NCBI RefSeq assembly: GCF_001513675.1
Contig: NZ_CP013859.1
Location: forward strand, 3,101,081-3,165,080
Source: Microbacterium sp. XT11
GTDB taxonomy: Bacteria; Actinomycetota; Actinomycetes; Actinomycetales; Microbacteriaceae
DNA: 64,000 bases
Direction of reading: 5' to 3'
Shown: positions 53,891 to 63,916 of the stretch, piece after piece
Layout of the letters: each line of letters starts with the position of its first letter
Numbering within the stretch: the stretch's first letter is position 1
Notes under the pieces: generated by a model
What the model was told of the DNA's origin: nothing
Database searches by the model: none
Seen by the model: only the letters and a program-made list of their open reading frames with translations
Program-made: the position numbers and the translations under genes

Positions 53891-53920
53891 CAGGGCGCCC
53901 TCCCGGAGGAGAGCGCCCTG
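53891..53920 (-). terminator. Terminator after rplT
   Basis: CAGGGCGC (53891-53898) pairs with GCGCCCTG (53913-53920) over a 14-nt loop, which itself has CTCC/GGAG. It begins 14 bp past the rplT stop on the minus strand and separates the ribosomal operon from the methyltransferase gene. Confidence 0.6.
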
Positions 53921-53933
53921 TGTGCGAAGAGGC

Positions 53934-54320
53934 TTACGCAGCCGACTTCGGAGCGTTGACGTCAGAGGGCAGAGCCTTCTTGGCCGTCTCGACCAGCGTG
54001 GCGAACGTCGCCGCGTCGTTGACCGCGAGGTCGGCGAGCATGCGACGGTCGACCGTGACACCCGCGAGGCCGAGGCCCTGGATGAAGCGGTTGTAGGTGA
54101 TGCCGTTCTGGCGGGCAGCGGCGTTGATGCGCTGGATCCACAGACGACGGAAGTCGCCCTTGCGCTTGCGCCGGTCGCGGTACGAGTACACCAGGGAGTG
54201 GATGACCTGCTCCTTGGCCTTGCGGTAGAGGCGCGAACGCTGGCCGCGGTAACCGGAGGCGCGCTCGAGGATGACGCGACGCTTCTTGTGGGCGTTTACC
54301 GCCCGCTTGACTCTTGCCAT
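53934..54320 (-). CDS. rplT: 50S ribosomal protein L20
   Basis: The 128-residue basic protein begins [39 protein letters not shown] and [19 protein letters not shown], all L20 signatures. L20 binds 23S rRNA early in assembly and in many bacteria also represses infC-rpmI-rplT. It is the last gene of the operon, 33 bp after rpmI. Confidence 0.98.
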   Translation of the reverse strand: MARVKRAVNAHKKRRVILERASGYRGQRSRLYRKAKEQVIHSLVYSYRDRRKRKGDFRRLWIQRINAAARQNGITYNRFIQGLGLAGVTVDRRMLADLAVNDAATFATLVETAKKALPSDVNAPKSAA

Positions 54321-54353
54321 TTTCCTGTGTTCCTATTCGTGCGTTCGGACGCG

Positions 54354-54548
54354 TCAGCGACCGAGAAGCTTCTTGGCGACCTTGAAGTCGGCCTTCGACA
54401 GCACCTGGTCCTGGTTCAGGCGACGGGTGCGACGGCTCGACTTGTGCTCGAGGTTGTGGCGCATGTTCGCCTGCTGCTTCTTCAGCTTTCCGCTGCCGGT
54501 GATCTTGAAGCGCTTCTTGGAACCCGAGTGGGTCTTCTGCTTCGGCAT
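54354..54548 (-). CDS. rpmI: 50S ribosomal protein L35
   Basis: The 64-residue protein [20 protein letters not shown] with C-terminal KLLGR is clearly L35. ATG at 54548 has GAAGAGAAG just upstream. It lies 73 bp downstream of infC. Frames extended further upstream are spurious. Confidence 0.98.
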   Translation of the reverse strand: MPKQKTHSGSKKRFKITGSGKLKKQQANMRHNLEHKSSRRTRRLNQDQVLSKADFKVAKKLLGR

Positions 54549-54621
54549 CTTCTCTTCCTTCGTATGGCGCCTTCTCAGGCGACGGTGGGGACCCGCGGTG
54601 CGGGAGTCGTGGGGGCGGAGG

Positions 54622-55233
<612 letters not shown>

Positions 55234-55460
55234 GCGGAACTCCTTAGACGATGGGATTCGGCCTCCGGGACGCTGTCTGCATCCCGTGCGAAATCGGAGT
55301 ACTCCCCACCCGCCGACGATCAGAACGCCGGCTTCGCACCCTGCCTACCGGAACTGTCTGACGACACGATCCGGCGGAGTGCAAGACCCGGTAGCCTGGA
55401 ACGGCAAGCGCGGGTGGGAAGTGAATCCTCTTTCGTGCCGGAGCATGACGCTCCGGAGCC
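55234..55460 (-). promoter_or_regulatory. Leader of infC-rpmI-rplT with long-range pairing
   Basis: The about 230-nt region before infC has no gene on the minus strand. A -10-like TAGACT sits at about 55472-55467. Nine bases at 55410-55418 are the exact complement of 55305-55313 and could pair across about 90 nt. A 7-bp hairpin (CCGGAGC) lies just above, at 55438-55456. Such leaders bind L20 in Firmicutes; a similar role here is inference. Confidence 0.45.
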
Positions 55461-55489
55461 CGACAAAGTCTAACAGAAGGCAAGGCGAA

Positions 55490-55882
55490 GTGACGAACCA
55501 GGCACCCGACGAGGCGGCACGCGAGCGCGAGGAGCGCTGGGCTCGACAGGAGGAGGCTGCGGCATCCGCCACGCGCGACATCGCCGACGTTCCCGCGGTC
55601 GAGGTGATCACCACCACCGCCGTGCACCTCATGAGCGCAGCCGCCGTCAAGCTCGGTCTCGCCGACGACCCCGAGTCGCAGCTCGACCTCGACGAGGCGC
55701 GCAAGCTGATCAACGCCCTGGCCGGACTCATCACCGCAGGCGCTCCCGAGATCAGCGACATGCACGCCCGGTCGCTGCGCGATGGCCTTCGTTCACTGCA
55801 GCTGGCGTTCCGTGAGGCGTCGACCATCCCCGACCCGATCGGCAAGGGCCCCGGTGAGAAGTGGACGGGTCCCGTCAGCTGA
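55490..55882 (+). CDS. DUF1844 protein
   Basis: A 130-residue soluble protein with the DUF1844 pattern: EVITTTAVHLMSAAAVKLGL followed by LDLDEARKLINALAGLI. The N-terminus is acidic and rich in Glu and Ala. Genes of this family commonly stand divergent from infC in actinobacteria. GTG at 55490 follows AAGGCAAGG; no better start exists. Its function is unknown. Confidence 0.85.
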   Translation: MTNQAPDEAAREREERWARQEEAAASATRDIADVPAVEVITTTAVHLMSAAAVKLGLADDPESQLDLDEARKLINALAGLITAGAPEISDMHARSLRDGLRSLQLAFREASTIPDPIGKGPGEKWTGPVS

Positions 55883-55928
55883 TCCGAGACGGACGGCACA
55901 GCTGTCGACGCGCGTCCCGGACCGCGCC

Positions 55929-55951
55929 TCTGCGTCTTCTCGGGACGCAGA
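55929..55951. terminator. Small bidirectional hairpin between DUF1844 and SseB-like genes
   Basis: TCTGCGTC (55929-55936) pairs with GACGCAGA (55944-55951) over a 7-nt loop between convergent genes. It touches the SseB-like stop. Short, but placed as expected. Confidence 0.4.
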
Positions 55952-56770
55952 CTAGGCGCTGCGGCGCAGCTTGACCGTGAGCGAGTCCGCGAGCACGGCG
56001 ATGCGGTCGTCGGCCGCCCAGCGCTGCGCGAGCCGCGCGAGCACGGCGTCCAGCACGTCGCGCTCGAGCCCGTCGACGAGGTCGAGCATCACGACGAGCT
56101 CGGGACCGCGCAGCCGAGCGTCGGGGTCGCCCGGCGCGACGGCGACGTCGATGACGGCGAGTTCGTGCGCGACGCTCTCCTGGAGAGCCGCGAAGACCTC
56201 GGGAGACAGGAAGCTCGGTTCCCAGCGCTGCCCCTGGGCGACCGCCCAGACGGCCGGACGGCGGATCACGAACTCGGTCTCGGAGGTCGGGTCGAGCACG
56301 ATGAGGTCTGTGTCGTCGGCCGATGCCGCCAGCGCTGCCCGCACCGCCTCGACCGGGATCGGCCGCGCGGTCGGATCCCACCGCTGCATCGCATCGACGG
56401 AGGAGAACACGGGCTGCACGCGGCGTCCGTCCGGAGCGGCGACCGTGACGATCGACAGCTCCTGCGTCTTGTCCACGGCGAGGCCGGTGGGTCCGACCCC
56501 CTCGTCACCCTTCTCAGCGACGAGCGGGATGAGCACGCGCGCAGAGCGGAAGGCGTCGACGACCTCGCTCTGCGACCCTGCGCCCTGACGGAAGCGGATC
56601 AGCGCGGAGAGCAGTGCAGGGTCGGCTGATCCGTCGTCGCTCGCGTGGGGGTTCGGCTCGAAGCTGCGCCCCTCCCACGGGACGCCCGCCGAATCACCAT
56701 GGCCGGCCGGCGCATGATCGTGCGCGCCGGGTCCACAGGAGTGACCGTGACCGTCAGTCTCCTGCGACAT
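55952..56770 (-). CDS. SseB-family protein with histidine-rich N-terminus
   Basis: A 272-residue protein. The SseB-like domain (about 65-180) includes LIPLVAEKG and [18 protein letters not shown] second alpha/beta part follows (about 185-272). The first 20 residues are unusual: [18 protein letters not shown], with six histidines and one cysteine, suggesting metal binding. ATG at 56770 overlaps the priA stop by 17 bp; frames further upstream lie inside priA. It is the last gene of the his run. SseB in other bacteria relates to serine sensitivity, but this is not informative here. Confidence 0.82.
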   Translation of the reverse strand: MSQETDGHGHSCGPGAHDHAPAGHGDSAGVPWEGRSFEPNPHASDDGSADPALLSALIRFRQGAGSQSEVVDAFRSARVLIPLVAEKGDEGVGPTGLAVDKTQELSIVTVAAPDGRRVQPVFSSVDAMQRWDPTARPIPVEAVRAALAASADDTDLIVLDPTSETEFVIRRPAVWAVAQGQRWEPSFLSPEVFAALQESVAHELAVIDVAVAPGDPDARLRGPELVVMLDLVDGLERDVLDAVLARLAQRWAADDRIAVLADSLTVKLRRSA

Positions 56771-57500
56771 CCAGAGCCTCTGCCAGCGTGAACGCGCCGG
56801 CGTAGAGCGCCTTGCCGACGATCGCGCCCTCGACGCCCAGGGGTACCAGCTCACGCAGTGCGGCGATGTCGTCGAGGCTGGCGATGCCGCCGGAGGCGAC
56901 GACGGGCTTCGGCGTGCGCGAGGTGATCTCGCGCAGGAGGTCGAGGTTCGGGCCGCGCAGCGTGCCGTCCTTCGTGACGTCCGTCACGACGTACCGGCTG
57001 CATCCGGCATCCTCCAGGCGGTCGAGGACCTCCCACAGGTCGCCGCCGTCCTTCGTCCAGCCGCGTGCGGCGAGCGTGGTGCCGCGCACGTCGAGGCCGA
57101 CGGCGATGGCCTCGCCGTAGCGCCCGATGACGTCGGCGGCCCACTCGGGGTTCTCCAGCGCGGCAGTGCCGAGGTTGATGCGCGTCGCACCGCTCTCGAG
57201 GGCGGCCTCCAGGCTCGTGTCATCGCGGATGCCGCCCGAGAGCTCGACATTGACGTTCTTGAACTGCTTGATCACCTTGCGGAGGATCGGGGCGTTGCTC
57301 CCACGTCCGAACGCGGCGTCGAGGTCGACGAGATGGATCCACTGCGCGCCCTGCGCGACCCACTCCCCCGCAGCGTCGAGCGGGTCGCCGTAGCTGGTCT
57401 CGCTGCCGGCCTCGCCCTGGGTGAGGCGCACGGCCTTGCCGCCCGCCACGTCGACGGCCGGAAGGAGGGTGAGGGCTGGAGACTGCGCGAAGTCGTTCAT
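56754..57500 (-). CDS. priA: Bifunctional HisA/TrpF isomerase PriA
   Basis: Actinobacterial (beta/alpha)8 isomerase that handles both ProFAR (histidine) and PRA (tryptophan). The 248-residue protein shows [20 protein letters not shown] (catalytic Asp), [39 protein letters not shown] and [15 protein letters not shown] (second catalytic Asp). These match PriA better than HisA. ATG at 57500 has AAGGA 4 nt upstream. It is 97 bp after hisH. Confidence 0.95.
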   Translation of the reverse strand: MNDFAQSPALTLLPAVDVAGGKAVRLTQGEAGSETSYGDPLDAAGEWVAQGAQWIHLVDLDAAFGRGSNAPILRKVIKQFKNVNVELSGGIRDDTSLEAALESGATRINLGTAALENPEWAADVIGRYGEAIAVGLDVRGTTLAARGWTKDGGDLWEVLDRLEDAGCSRYVVTDVTKDGTLRGPNLDLLREITSRTPKPVVASGGIASLDDIAALRELVPLGVEGAIVGKALYAGAFTLAEALDVAGD

Positions 57501-57597
57501 GAGGTCCTTGGATGGTGGGAAGCGCCGGAGTCGGGCACGAGAAACGAGGGTACCCCCGCGATCACGCGGCTTCAAATGCGTGACGCAGCGGCTCCGT

Positions 57598-58233
57598 TCA
57601 CAGGCTGGAGACCCAGTTGCGCAGCAGCTGGATACCGGCGTCGCCGGACTTCTCCGGGTGGAATTGCGTGGCCGACAGAGGGCCGTTCTCGACCGCTGCC
57701 AAGAACGGCCTCCCGTACGTGGCCCACGTCACCACGGGCTGGGGGAACGGCGGGATGACGTCGAGCTCCCAGGACTGCGCGGCGTAGGAGTGCACGAAGT
57801 AGAAGCGCTCGTGCTCGATGCCCCGGAAAAGGATGCTGTCAGCGCCGGGGTCGACCGTGTTCCATCCCATGTGCGGGAGCACGGGGGCCTCGAGGGCGGT
57901 GACCGCGCCCGGCCATTCCCCCAGTCCCTCGGTGTCGTGGCCTCGCTCGACGCCGCGTTCGAAGAGCACCTGCATGCCGACGCAGATGCCGAGGACCTTG
58001 CGCCCGCCCGCGAGCCGACGGTCGATGATCTCATCGCCTCCGTGCGCGTGCAGGGCGTCCCGCACGGCCTGGAAGGCGCCGACGCCCGGGACCACGAGCC
58101 CGTCGGCCTCGATCGCCTCGGTGCGGTCGCGCGTGAGCACGGCATCCGCCCCGGCTGCGACGAGGGCCTTCACCGCCGAGTGCACATTGCCGGACTCGTA
58201 GTCGAAGACGGCCACCCTCGGTGCGGCGCTCAC
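57598..58233 (-). CDS. hisH: Imidazole glycerol phosphate synthase subunit HisH
   Basis: Glutaminase subunit that feeds ammonia to HisF. The 211-residue class-I amidotransferase has nucleophile Cys84 in [13 protein letters not shown], the HSYAA segment, and the His-Glu pair in TQFHPEKSG. Its start overlaps hisB's stop by 4 bp. HisF is not in this window, nor are hisD, hisG and hisI. Confidence 0.96.
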   Translation of the reverse strand: MSAAPRVAVFDYESGNVHSAVKALVAAGADAVLTRDRTEAIEADGLVVPGVGAFQAVRDALHAHGGDEIIDRRLAGGRKVLGICVGMQVLFERGVERGHDTEGLGEWPGAVTALEAPVLPHMGWNTVDPGADSILFRGIEHERFYFVHSYAAQSWELDVIPPFPQPVVTWATYGRPFLAAVENGPLSATQFHPEKSGDAGIQLLRNWVSSL

Positions 58234-58844
58234 AGCGCTCCCTTGGTCGACGGGATGCCGTCGACGAGCGGATCCAGCGACTTCGCCTGACGGAACGCGC
58301 GCGCGAAGGCCTTGTACTCGGCCTCGGCGATGTGGTGCGGATCCCTGCCTCCGAGCACGCGCACGTGCACCGTGAGACCCGCGTTGAACGTGATGGCCTC
58401 GAAGGAGTGCCGGACGAGCGCACCGGTGAAGTGGCCGCCGATGAGGTGGTACTCGAAGCCGGCCGGCTCGCCGTCGTGCACGAGGTAGGGGCGGCCGGAG
58501 ATGTCGACCACGGCTTGAGCGAGAGCCTCGTCGAGGGGCACCAGCGCGTCTCCGTAGCGCGAGATGCCCGCCTTGTCGCCGAGCGCCTCACGGATCGCCT
58601 GTCCGAGCACGATCGAGACGTCCTCGACCGTGTGGTGCGCGTCGATGTCGGTGTCGCCCGAGGCCCGCACCGTGAGGTCGGTCAGCGAGTGCTTGGCGAA
58701 CGCCGTGAGCATGTGGTCGAAGAACGGCACCGACGTGTCGATGCGGCTCGCGCCGCTGCCGTCGAGGTTCAGCTCGAGCTCGACCGTGGACTCGGATGTG
58801 CTGCGCACGCGGCGCGCCGTGCGCGGCTGGGCGGGGGTGCTCAT
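58230..58844 (-). CDS. hisB: Imidazoleglycerol-phosphate dehydratase
   Basis: Mn-dependent dehydratase, monofunctional as in other actinobacteria. The 204-residue enzyme contains [31 protein letters not shown] (metal ligands) and [16 protein letters not shown]; ends in [18 protein letters not shown] at 58844 overlaps the hisC stop in ATGA; longer frames lie inside hisC. Confidence 0.97.
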   Translation of the reverse strand: MSTPAQPRTARRVRSTSESTVELELNLDGSGASRIDTSVPFFDHMLTAFAKHSLTDLTVRASGDTDIDAHHTVEDVSIVLGQAIREALGDKAGISRYGDALVPLDEALAQAVVDISGRPYLVHDGEPAGFEYHLIGGHFTGALVRHSFEAITFNAGLTVHVRVLGGRDPHHIAEAEYKAFARAFRQAKSLDPLVDGIPSTKGAL

Positions 58845-59926
58845 GACGCCGATCCTATCGAGGCCAGCGCTTCGAGGAACGCGGTCGTCTCCGCCTCGGT
58901 GCCGGCCGTGACGCGCAGGTGACCGGGCAGGCCGACGTCGCGGATCAGGACGCCGCGGTCGTACAGCTCCTGCCACGTGCGGCGCGGGTCGCCGACGCCG
59001 CCGAAGAGGACGAAGTTCGACCAGGACTCGTGCGGCGTGTACCCCAGCGCCTCGAGGGTGGCCGAGATCCGGTCGCGCTGCTCGACGATCTCGTCGACCA
59101 TGGCGAGCATGACGTCGGAGTTGCGCAGGGCCGCGATCGCCGCCGCCTGTGTGAGAGCGCTCAGGTGATACGGCAGGCGGACGAGGCGCAGTGCGTCGAT
59201 GAAGGCGGGATCGGCGGCGAGGTACCCGACGCGCGCGCCCGCGAAGGCGAAGGCCTTGCTCATCGTGCGCGACACGGCCAAGCGCGGACGCCCCTCGAGC
59301 AGGGTCAGAGCGGATGCCGCATCTCGGGGCGCGAACTCCTGATAGGCCTCGTCGACCACGACGACGCCGCGCGAAGCCTCGTAAACGGCCTCGACCACCT
59401 CGAGGGGAAGAGGGGTGCCCGTCGGATTGTTCGGCGCGCAGAGCAGGATCACATCGGGATCGGCGGCGCGGACCTGGGCGGCAGCATCGTCGGGCGCGAT
59501 CGAGAAATCGGGCTCACGCGTGCCGGCCACCCAGCGCGCCCCTGTCCCCTGTGAGATGAGCGGATACATCGAATAGGTCGGCGCGAAGCTGAACGCGGTG
59601 CGCCCAGGTCCTCCGAAGGCCTGCAGGATGTGCTGCAGCACCTCGTTCGATCCGTTTCCCGCCCAGATCTGCTCGGCCGTCAGCCCGTGCCCGAGGTACT
59701 CGGCGAAGCCCTCCCGCAGGGTCGTGAACTCCCGGTCGGGGTACCGGTTGACATCACGGATCGCCACGGCGATGTCGTCGAGGATGTCGCTCGCGACGGC
59801 ATCCGGAACCGGATGGGTGTTCTCGTTGACGTTGAGCGCGATCGGGAGCGGCGCCTGCGGTGCGCCATACGGCGTGAGACCGCGCAGGTCATCGCGAAGC
59901 GGGAGGTCAGCGAGAGAAACAGTCAC
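58841..59926 (-). CDS. hisC: Histidinol-phosphate aminotransferase
   Basis: PLP aminotransferase of histidine synthesis. The 361-residue protein has [45 protein letters not shown] and the Schiff-base lysine in [21 protein letters not shown] at 59926 is immediately preceded by GAGGA, with TAGCAT 6 nt before it, so it may be leaderless. A 14-codon frame (59967-59923) overlaps the start but is not His-rich. Confidence 0.96.
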   Translation of the reverse strand: MTVSLADLPLRDDLRGLTPYGAPQAPLPIALNVNENTHPVPDAVASDILDDIAVAIRDVNRYPDREFTTLREGFAEYLGHGLTAEQIWAGNGSNEVLQHILQAFGGPGRTAFSFAPTYSMYPLISQGTGARWVAGTREPDFSIAPDDAAAQVRAADPDVILLCAPNNPTGTPLPLEVVEAVYEASRGVVVVDEAYQEFAPRDAASALTLLEGRPRLAVSRTMSKAFAFAGARVGYLAADPAFIDALRLVRLPYHLSALTQAAAIAALRNSDVMLAMVDEIVEQRDRISATLEALGYTPHESWSNFVLFGGVGDPRRTWQELYDRGVLIRDVGLPGHLRVTAGTEAETTAFLEALASIGSAS

Positions 59927-60024
59927 TCCTCAATGCTAGGGCGCGTGCACAGAAGGTGACGCCGCATTGCACGGACGACCCTCTCGACACTCGGCGCCGC
60001 ACGGCGCTGCTCAGGAACCCGACG

Positions 60025-60390
60025 TCAGCGCGAGTACTCGGCGGGGATCGCGATCTCGTCGCCGACCTGGATCGCACCGCCGTCGAGCATGTTCAGGCGG
60101 GTGATGTCGCCGATGACGTCACGCGGGTCGGCGGTCGGAGCGACCTCCTCCGCGATCGACCACAGCGTGTCGCCGGGCATGACCGTCACCGTCTCGAACG
60201 ACGCCGGGGTGTCTGCGCCCTGACCCGAAGCCAGTGCGCTCCCCCCGCTGATGGCCGCTACCCCGATGCCGAGCGCCAGCGGGAGCGCCGCAAGGAAGAG
60301 AAGCACCCGGCGACCGCGCGCCGTCAGCCGCAGCCGAGTCGCGGGACGTGCCGGGACGACTGCCGTGGTGCTGAAGGTGATGCTGCTCAT
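60025..60390 (-). CDS. LysM protein divergent from lexA (YneA/ChiZ-like)
   Basis: The 121-residue protein has a basic N-terminus (RLRLTARGRRVLLF), one membrane helix (about residues 30-52) and a C-terminal LysM domain: VTVMPGDTLWSIAEEVAPTADPRDVI, ending IQVGDEIAIPAEYSR. Proteins like this next to lexA (B. subtilis YneA, M. tuberculosis Rv2719c/ChiZ) delay division after DNA damage. ATG at 60390 has AGAGGAG 7 nt upstream. The promoter region carries LexA-like boxes, supporting SOS control. Division inhibition is inferred from context and layout. Confidence 0.88.
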   Translation of the reverse strand: MSSITFSTTAVVPARPATRLRLTARGRRVLLFLAALPLALGIGVAAISGGSALASGQGADTPASFETVTVMPGDTLWSIAEEVAPTADPRDVIGDITRLNMLDGGAIQVGDEIAIPAEYSR

Positions 60391-60495
60391 TGCCTGCTCC
60401 TCTGCGTGTGCCGCTTGCGCTGCGCGTGCGGCGAAGGTTGGCGTAGCGTTCGCATCCGCGACTCGGCCGGGAGCCGAGGATGCGAAGCTACGTTC

Positions 60496-60509
60496 CGAAG
60501 ATATCTTCG
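60496..60509. promoter_or_regulatory. Candidate LexA operator, perfect 14-bp palindrome
   Basis: CGAAGATATCTTCG is a perfect palindrome close to CGAACATATGTTCG. It covers the -10 (TATCTT at 60503-60498 on minus) of a candidate promoter for the LysM gene. Confidence 0.6.
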
Positions 60510-60512
60510 AGT

Positions 60513-60528
60513 TCGAACATCTGTCAAG
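60513..60528. promoter_or_regulatory. LexA half-site overlapping LysM -35
   Basis: TCGAACATCTGTCAAG has an intact TCGAACAT half and a poor second half (11 of 16). On the minus strand it holds TTGACA (60527-60522), 18 bp from TATCTT, so it doubles as the -35 box of the LysM promoter. Confidence 0.45.
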
Positions 60529-60566
60529 GTCTTTTCGAAACCGGACGACCGAATCCTCCGACACGC

Positions 60567-60582
60567 TCGAACAGATCTTCCA
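60567..60582 (+). promoter_or_regulatory. Candidate LexA operator before lexA
   Basis: TCGAACAGATCTTCCA agrees with TCGAACATAT[C/G]TTCGA at 14 of 16 positions. It lies 100 bp before the lexA start, upstream of a weak -10-like TACGGT (near 60602-60607), fitting autoregulation. Confidence 0.55.
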
Positions 60583-60681
60583 GAGTGTGGACCTTCTCGG
60601 ATACGGTTTCGATACGGACACCCCACCACGGACCACCGACATTCGAACGGCGACGCCGGATCCGCCTAGTGAAGGAGCACG

Positions 60682-61368
60682 ATGAGCGAGAACTCCGCCC
60701 CCGAGACCGAGGCGCCGCGCACCCGTCGCCGCAAGAGCCTGAGCCCCAAGCAGATGGCCATCCTCGAGGTCATCCAGACGTCGATCAGCCGTTACGGCTA
60801 CCCGCCGAGCATGCGCGAGATCGGCGACGCCGTCGGGCTGAAGTCGCTGTCCAGCGTGACGCACCAGCTCGGGCAGCTCGAACTGAGCGGATACCTGCGC
60901 CGTGACCCCGGCAAGACGCGCGCCATGGAGGTGCTCATCGACCTCCCCGGCACGAGCGGCGAGAACCCGGCCGAGGTCGCCACGCCGGTCGGCGACGCCG
61001 CCCTCGTCCCGCTCGTCGGCCGCATCGCCGCCGGCGTGCCGATCACCGCCGACCAGCAGGTCGAGGAGATCTTCCCGCTCCCCCGGCAGCTGGTGGGCAA
61101 GGGCGAGCTCTTCATGCTCAAGGTGTCGGGGGACTCCATGATCGACGCCGCCATCTGCGACGGAGACTGGGTCGTCGTGCGCGCGCAGCATGACGCGGAG
61201 AACGGCGAGATCGTCGCCGCGATGCTCGACGGCGAGGCCACGGTCAAGACGTTCCGGCGCCGCGACGGTCACACGTGGCTGCTCCCGCGCAACTCGGCGT
61301 TCGAGCCGATCCTCGGCGACGAGGCCGTCGTGCTCGGCAAGGTCGTCGCCGTGCTCCGCGCCGTCTGA
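60682..61368 (+). CDS. lexA: SOS repressor LexA
   Basis: LexA represses DNA-damage genes and self-cleaves with RecA. The 228-residue protein has the winged helix ([40 protein letters not shown]), the cleavage site AG in RIAAGVP (Ala117-Gly118), catalytic Ser152 in [16 protein letters not shown] and Lys189 in [14 protein letters not shown] at 60682 has GAAGGAG 6 nt upstream. It is divergent from the LysM gene and convergent with metE. Confidence 0.98.
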   Translation: MSENSAPETEAPRTRRRKSLSPKQMAILEVIQTSISRYGYPPSMREIGDAVGLKSLSSVTHQLGQLELSGYLRRDPGKTRAMEVLIDLPGTSGENPAEVATPVGDAALVPLVGRIAAGVPITADQQVEEIFPLPRQLVGKGELFMLKVSGDSMIDAAICDGDWVVVRAQHDAENGEIVAAMLDGEATVKTFRRRDGHTWLLPRNSAFEPILGDEAVVLGKVVAVLRAV

Positions 61369-61375
61369 CACCGGC

Positions 61376-61439
61376 CACCCGCGACGCGCGGCACCCGCGA
61401 CGCGCGGCACCCGCGACGCGCGGCACCCGCGACGCGCGG
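61376..61439. repeat. Tandem repeat, four perfect 16-bp units
   Basis: The unit CACCCGCGACGCGCGG repeats perfectly at 61376, 61392, 61408 and 61424, with a degenerate fifth copy to about 61457. It begins 8 bp past the lexA stop and is non-coding. Total GC is very high, so slippage is likely. Confidence 0.95.
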
Positions 61440-61496
61440 CATCCGCGACGCCCGCGGCATTCCGGCATCCGCCATCCGCCGGGACCCGTCATCACG

Positions 61497-61540
61497 GCCG
61501 AGACCCCCGCCTGGACACGTGTCCGGTCGGGGGTCTCGGC
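61497..61540. terminator. Bidirectional terminator between lexA and metE
   Basis: GCCGAGACCCCCG (61497-61509) and its complement (61528-61540) form a 13-bp stem; the loop contains a further GGACACGTGTCC palindrome, making one extended hairpin. It serves convergent genes. Confidence 0.75.
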
Positions 61541-61564
61541 GTCATGCGGGGTCTCGACCCTCGC

Positions 61565-63877
61565 TCAAACCGCGACGCCGACGTCCTCCCGCACTCGGCG
61601 CGTCGCCTCCACGATGTGCTGCAGAGAGGCGACCGTCTCGTCGTATCCGCGGGTCTTCAGGCCGCAGTCGGGGTTGACCCAGAGCCGGCGCGTCGGGATC
61701 TCGTCGACGGCGGTGCGCAGCAGCGACTCGACCTCCTCGACCGACGGAACCCGAGGCGAGTGGATGTCGTATACGCCGGGTCCGATCCCGTGGTCGAACC
61801 CGGAGGCGGCGATGTCCGCGACGACCTCCATGCGACTGCGCGCCGCCTCGATCGACGTCACATCCGCATCGAGCGCGCGGATGGCGTCGATGACCACGCC
61901 GAACTCGGAGTAGCACAGGTGCGTGTGCACCTGGGTGGCCGGCGCCGCCCCTCCGGTCGCGAGACGGAAGGAGTCGACCGACCAGCGGAGGTAGGCGGGC
62001 TGATCCGCCTTCTTCAACGGGAGCAGCTCCCGCAGGGCCGGCTCATCGACCTGGATGATGGCGATGCCAGCGGCCTCGAGGTCGGCGATCTCGTCGCGCA
62101 GGGCGAGCGCGACCTGGTTGGCCGTCTCCCCCAGCGGCTGGTCGTCGCGTACGAACGACCAGGCGAGGATGGTCACGGGTCCGGTGAGCATCCCCTTCAG
62201 GTGCTTGGCGGTGAGCGACTGCGCGTACGTCGACCAGCCGACCGTGATGGGGGCCGGCCGCGAGACGTCGCCCCAGAGGATCGACGGGCGCGTGGCCCTG
62301 GATCCGTACGACTGGACCCATCCGTGCTCCGTCACCGCGAAGCCGTCGAGGTGCTCCGCGAAGTACTGCACCATGTCGTTGCGCTCCGGCTCGCCGTGCA
62401 CGAGAACGTCGAGGCCGAGGTCCTCCTGCAGCGAGACGACGCGGGCGATCTCGCTGCGCAGGAAGTCCTCGTAGTCCTCCGCGGGGATCTCACCACGGAG
62501 GTAGCGGGCGCGCGCACGGCGGATGTCGCCGGTCTGCGGGAAGGAGCCGATCGTCGTGAGCGGCAGCACGGGGAGCCCCAGCGCGTCCTGCGCGAGCTCG
62601 CGCTCCTCATACGGCGCGCGCGAGAAGTCGGCCTCCTCGACCACGCGGCCGCGGACCGCCCCGTCGCGCACTCCCGGTGCCGAGAGACGGTCGGCGAGGG
62701 CTGCGGATGCTGCGTCGAGGTCGGCCGCGATCGCCTCGCGGCCCTCCACGAGGCCTCGTGCCAGCACAGCCACCTGCTGCACCTTCTGGTCGGCGAAGGC
62801 CAGCCACGACCGCAGACGCCCGTCGAGCGCCGACTCGTCGCTCACGTCGTGCGGCACGTGCAGGAGCGACGTCGACGTCGATGCTGAAACGGCGCCGGCA
62901 CCCGTGGCCGCGAGCTCCTGCAGGCGCTCGAAGGCTGCGGCCAGGTCGCCGCGCCAGATGTTGTGCCCGTCGATCACTCCGCCTACGAGCGTCTTGCCCT
63001 CCAGGCCGGGGGCCGCTGCCGGCACCGAACCGCGCACGAGATCGACCGCGATCGCCTCGATCGGGGCCGCGGCGAGCACCGGGAACACCGCGCCGAGCTC
63101 GGCGTACGGAGCAGCGACGAGGATCGAGGGCCGAGACGACGCCCCGCCGAGGACGGCCAGGGCGCGGGCCGCGGCATCCGCCAGGCGTTCCGTCGACGCC
63201 GACAGCGACTCGCTCACCAGCGCAGGCTCATCGAGCTGGACCCACTCGGCACCCGCGTCCTTCAGCGCCGTGAGGAGCTGCGTGTACACCGGCAGCACGT
63301 CATCGAGGCGCGACAGCGGATCGAAGCCGTCGGGGGCGGCATCCGAGGCCTTCGACAGTGCGAGGAGCGTCACGGGACCGACGACGACCGGCCTCGTGAC
63401 GAATCCGGCGGCGACGGCCTCGGCGACCTCGCGCACCAGCCGGTCGCTGGAGAGGGAGAACACCGTCTCCGGGCCGATCTCGGGCACCAGGTAGTGATAG
63501 TTGGAGTCGAACCACTTGGTCATCTCGAGCGGCGCACGGTCGCCCTCGCCGCGGGCGACCGTGAAGTACGCGGACAGCCCGATCGAGCCGTCGCCCGATC
63601 GCAGGTCGTCGAACCGCGCGGGGATGGCCCCGACCGTCACGGCGGCGTCGAGCACCTGGTCGTAGTACGAGAACGATTCGGGGATCGACGAGTCCGTGCG
63701 GCCGAGTCCGAGCCCGGCGAGCCGCTCGCGCGTCGCGGCACGCAGCTCCGCGGTGGCCGCCTCGAGAGCGGCCTCGTCGAGACGGCCCGCCCAGAAGGCC
63801 TCGACGGCCTTCTTCAGTTCACGGCGCCGACCGATACGGGGGTAGCCGAGGATGGTGCCATCGGGGAAAGCGGACAT
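61565..63877 (-). CDS. metE: Cobalamin-independent methionine synthase
   Basis: Transfers methyl from methyltetrahydropteroyl-polyglutamate to homocysteine. The 770-residue enzyme begins FPDGTILGYPRIGRRRELKK, has LPLTTIGSFPQTGDIRRAR at the second barrel, and zinc ligands in THLCYSEF (His, Cys) and NPDCGLKTRGY (Cys). ATG at 63877 has AAAGGAA 6 nt upstream. It sits 39 bp after a probable metF, which supplies its methyl donor. Confidence 0.97.
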   Translation of the reverse strand: MSAFPDGTILGYPRIGRRRELKKAVEAFWAGRLDEAALEAATAELRAATRERLAGLGLGRTDSSIPESFSYYDQVLDAAVTVGAIPARFDDLRSGDGSIGLSAYFTVARGEGDRAPLEMTKWFDSNYHYLVPEIGPETVFSLSSDRLVREVAEAVAAGFVTRPVVVGPVTLLALSKASDAAPDGFDPLSRLDDVLPVYTQLLTALKDAGAEWVQLDEPALVSESLSASTERLADAAARALAVLGGASSRPSILVAAPYAELGAVFPVLAAAPIEAIAVDLVRGSVPAAAPGLEGKTLVGGVIDGHNIWRGDLAAAFERLQELAATGAGAVSASTSTSLLHVPHDVSDESALDGRLRSWLAFADQKVQQVAVLARGLVEGREAIAADLDAASAALADRLSAPGVRDGAVRGRVVEEADFSRAPYEERELAQDALGLPVLPLTTIGSFPQTGDIRRARARYLRGEIPAEDYEDFLRSEIARVVSLQEDLGLDVLVHGEPERNDMVQYFAEHLDGFAVTEHGWVQSYGSRATRPSILWGDVSRPAPITVGWSTYAQSLTAKHLKGMLTGPVTILAWSFVRDDQPLGETANQVALALRDEIADLEAAGIAIIQVDEPALRELLPLKKADQPAYLRWSVDSFRLATGGAAPATQVHTHLCYSEFGVVIDAIRALDADVTSIEAARSRMEVVADIAASGFDHGIGPGVYDIHSPRVPSVEEVESLLRTAVDEIPTRRLWVNPDCGLKTRGYDETVASLQHIVEATRRVREDVGVAV

Positions 63878-63916
63878 GAGGTTCCTTTCAGCGGGGGTAG
63901 ATGGTCGGGGGACGGA

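Noticed and set aside
59923..59967. Histidine leader peptide before hisC
   Set aside because: The 14-codon frame [14 protein letters not shown] has only one His and no clear promoter or alternate stems.
61376..61457. Possible CRISPR or attachment-site array
   Set aside because: Units are contiguous with no spacers and no integrase or cas genes are near.
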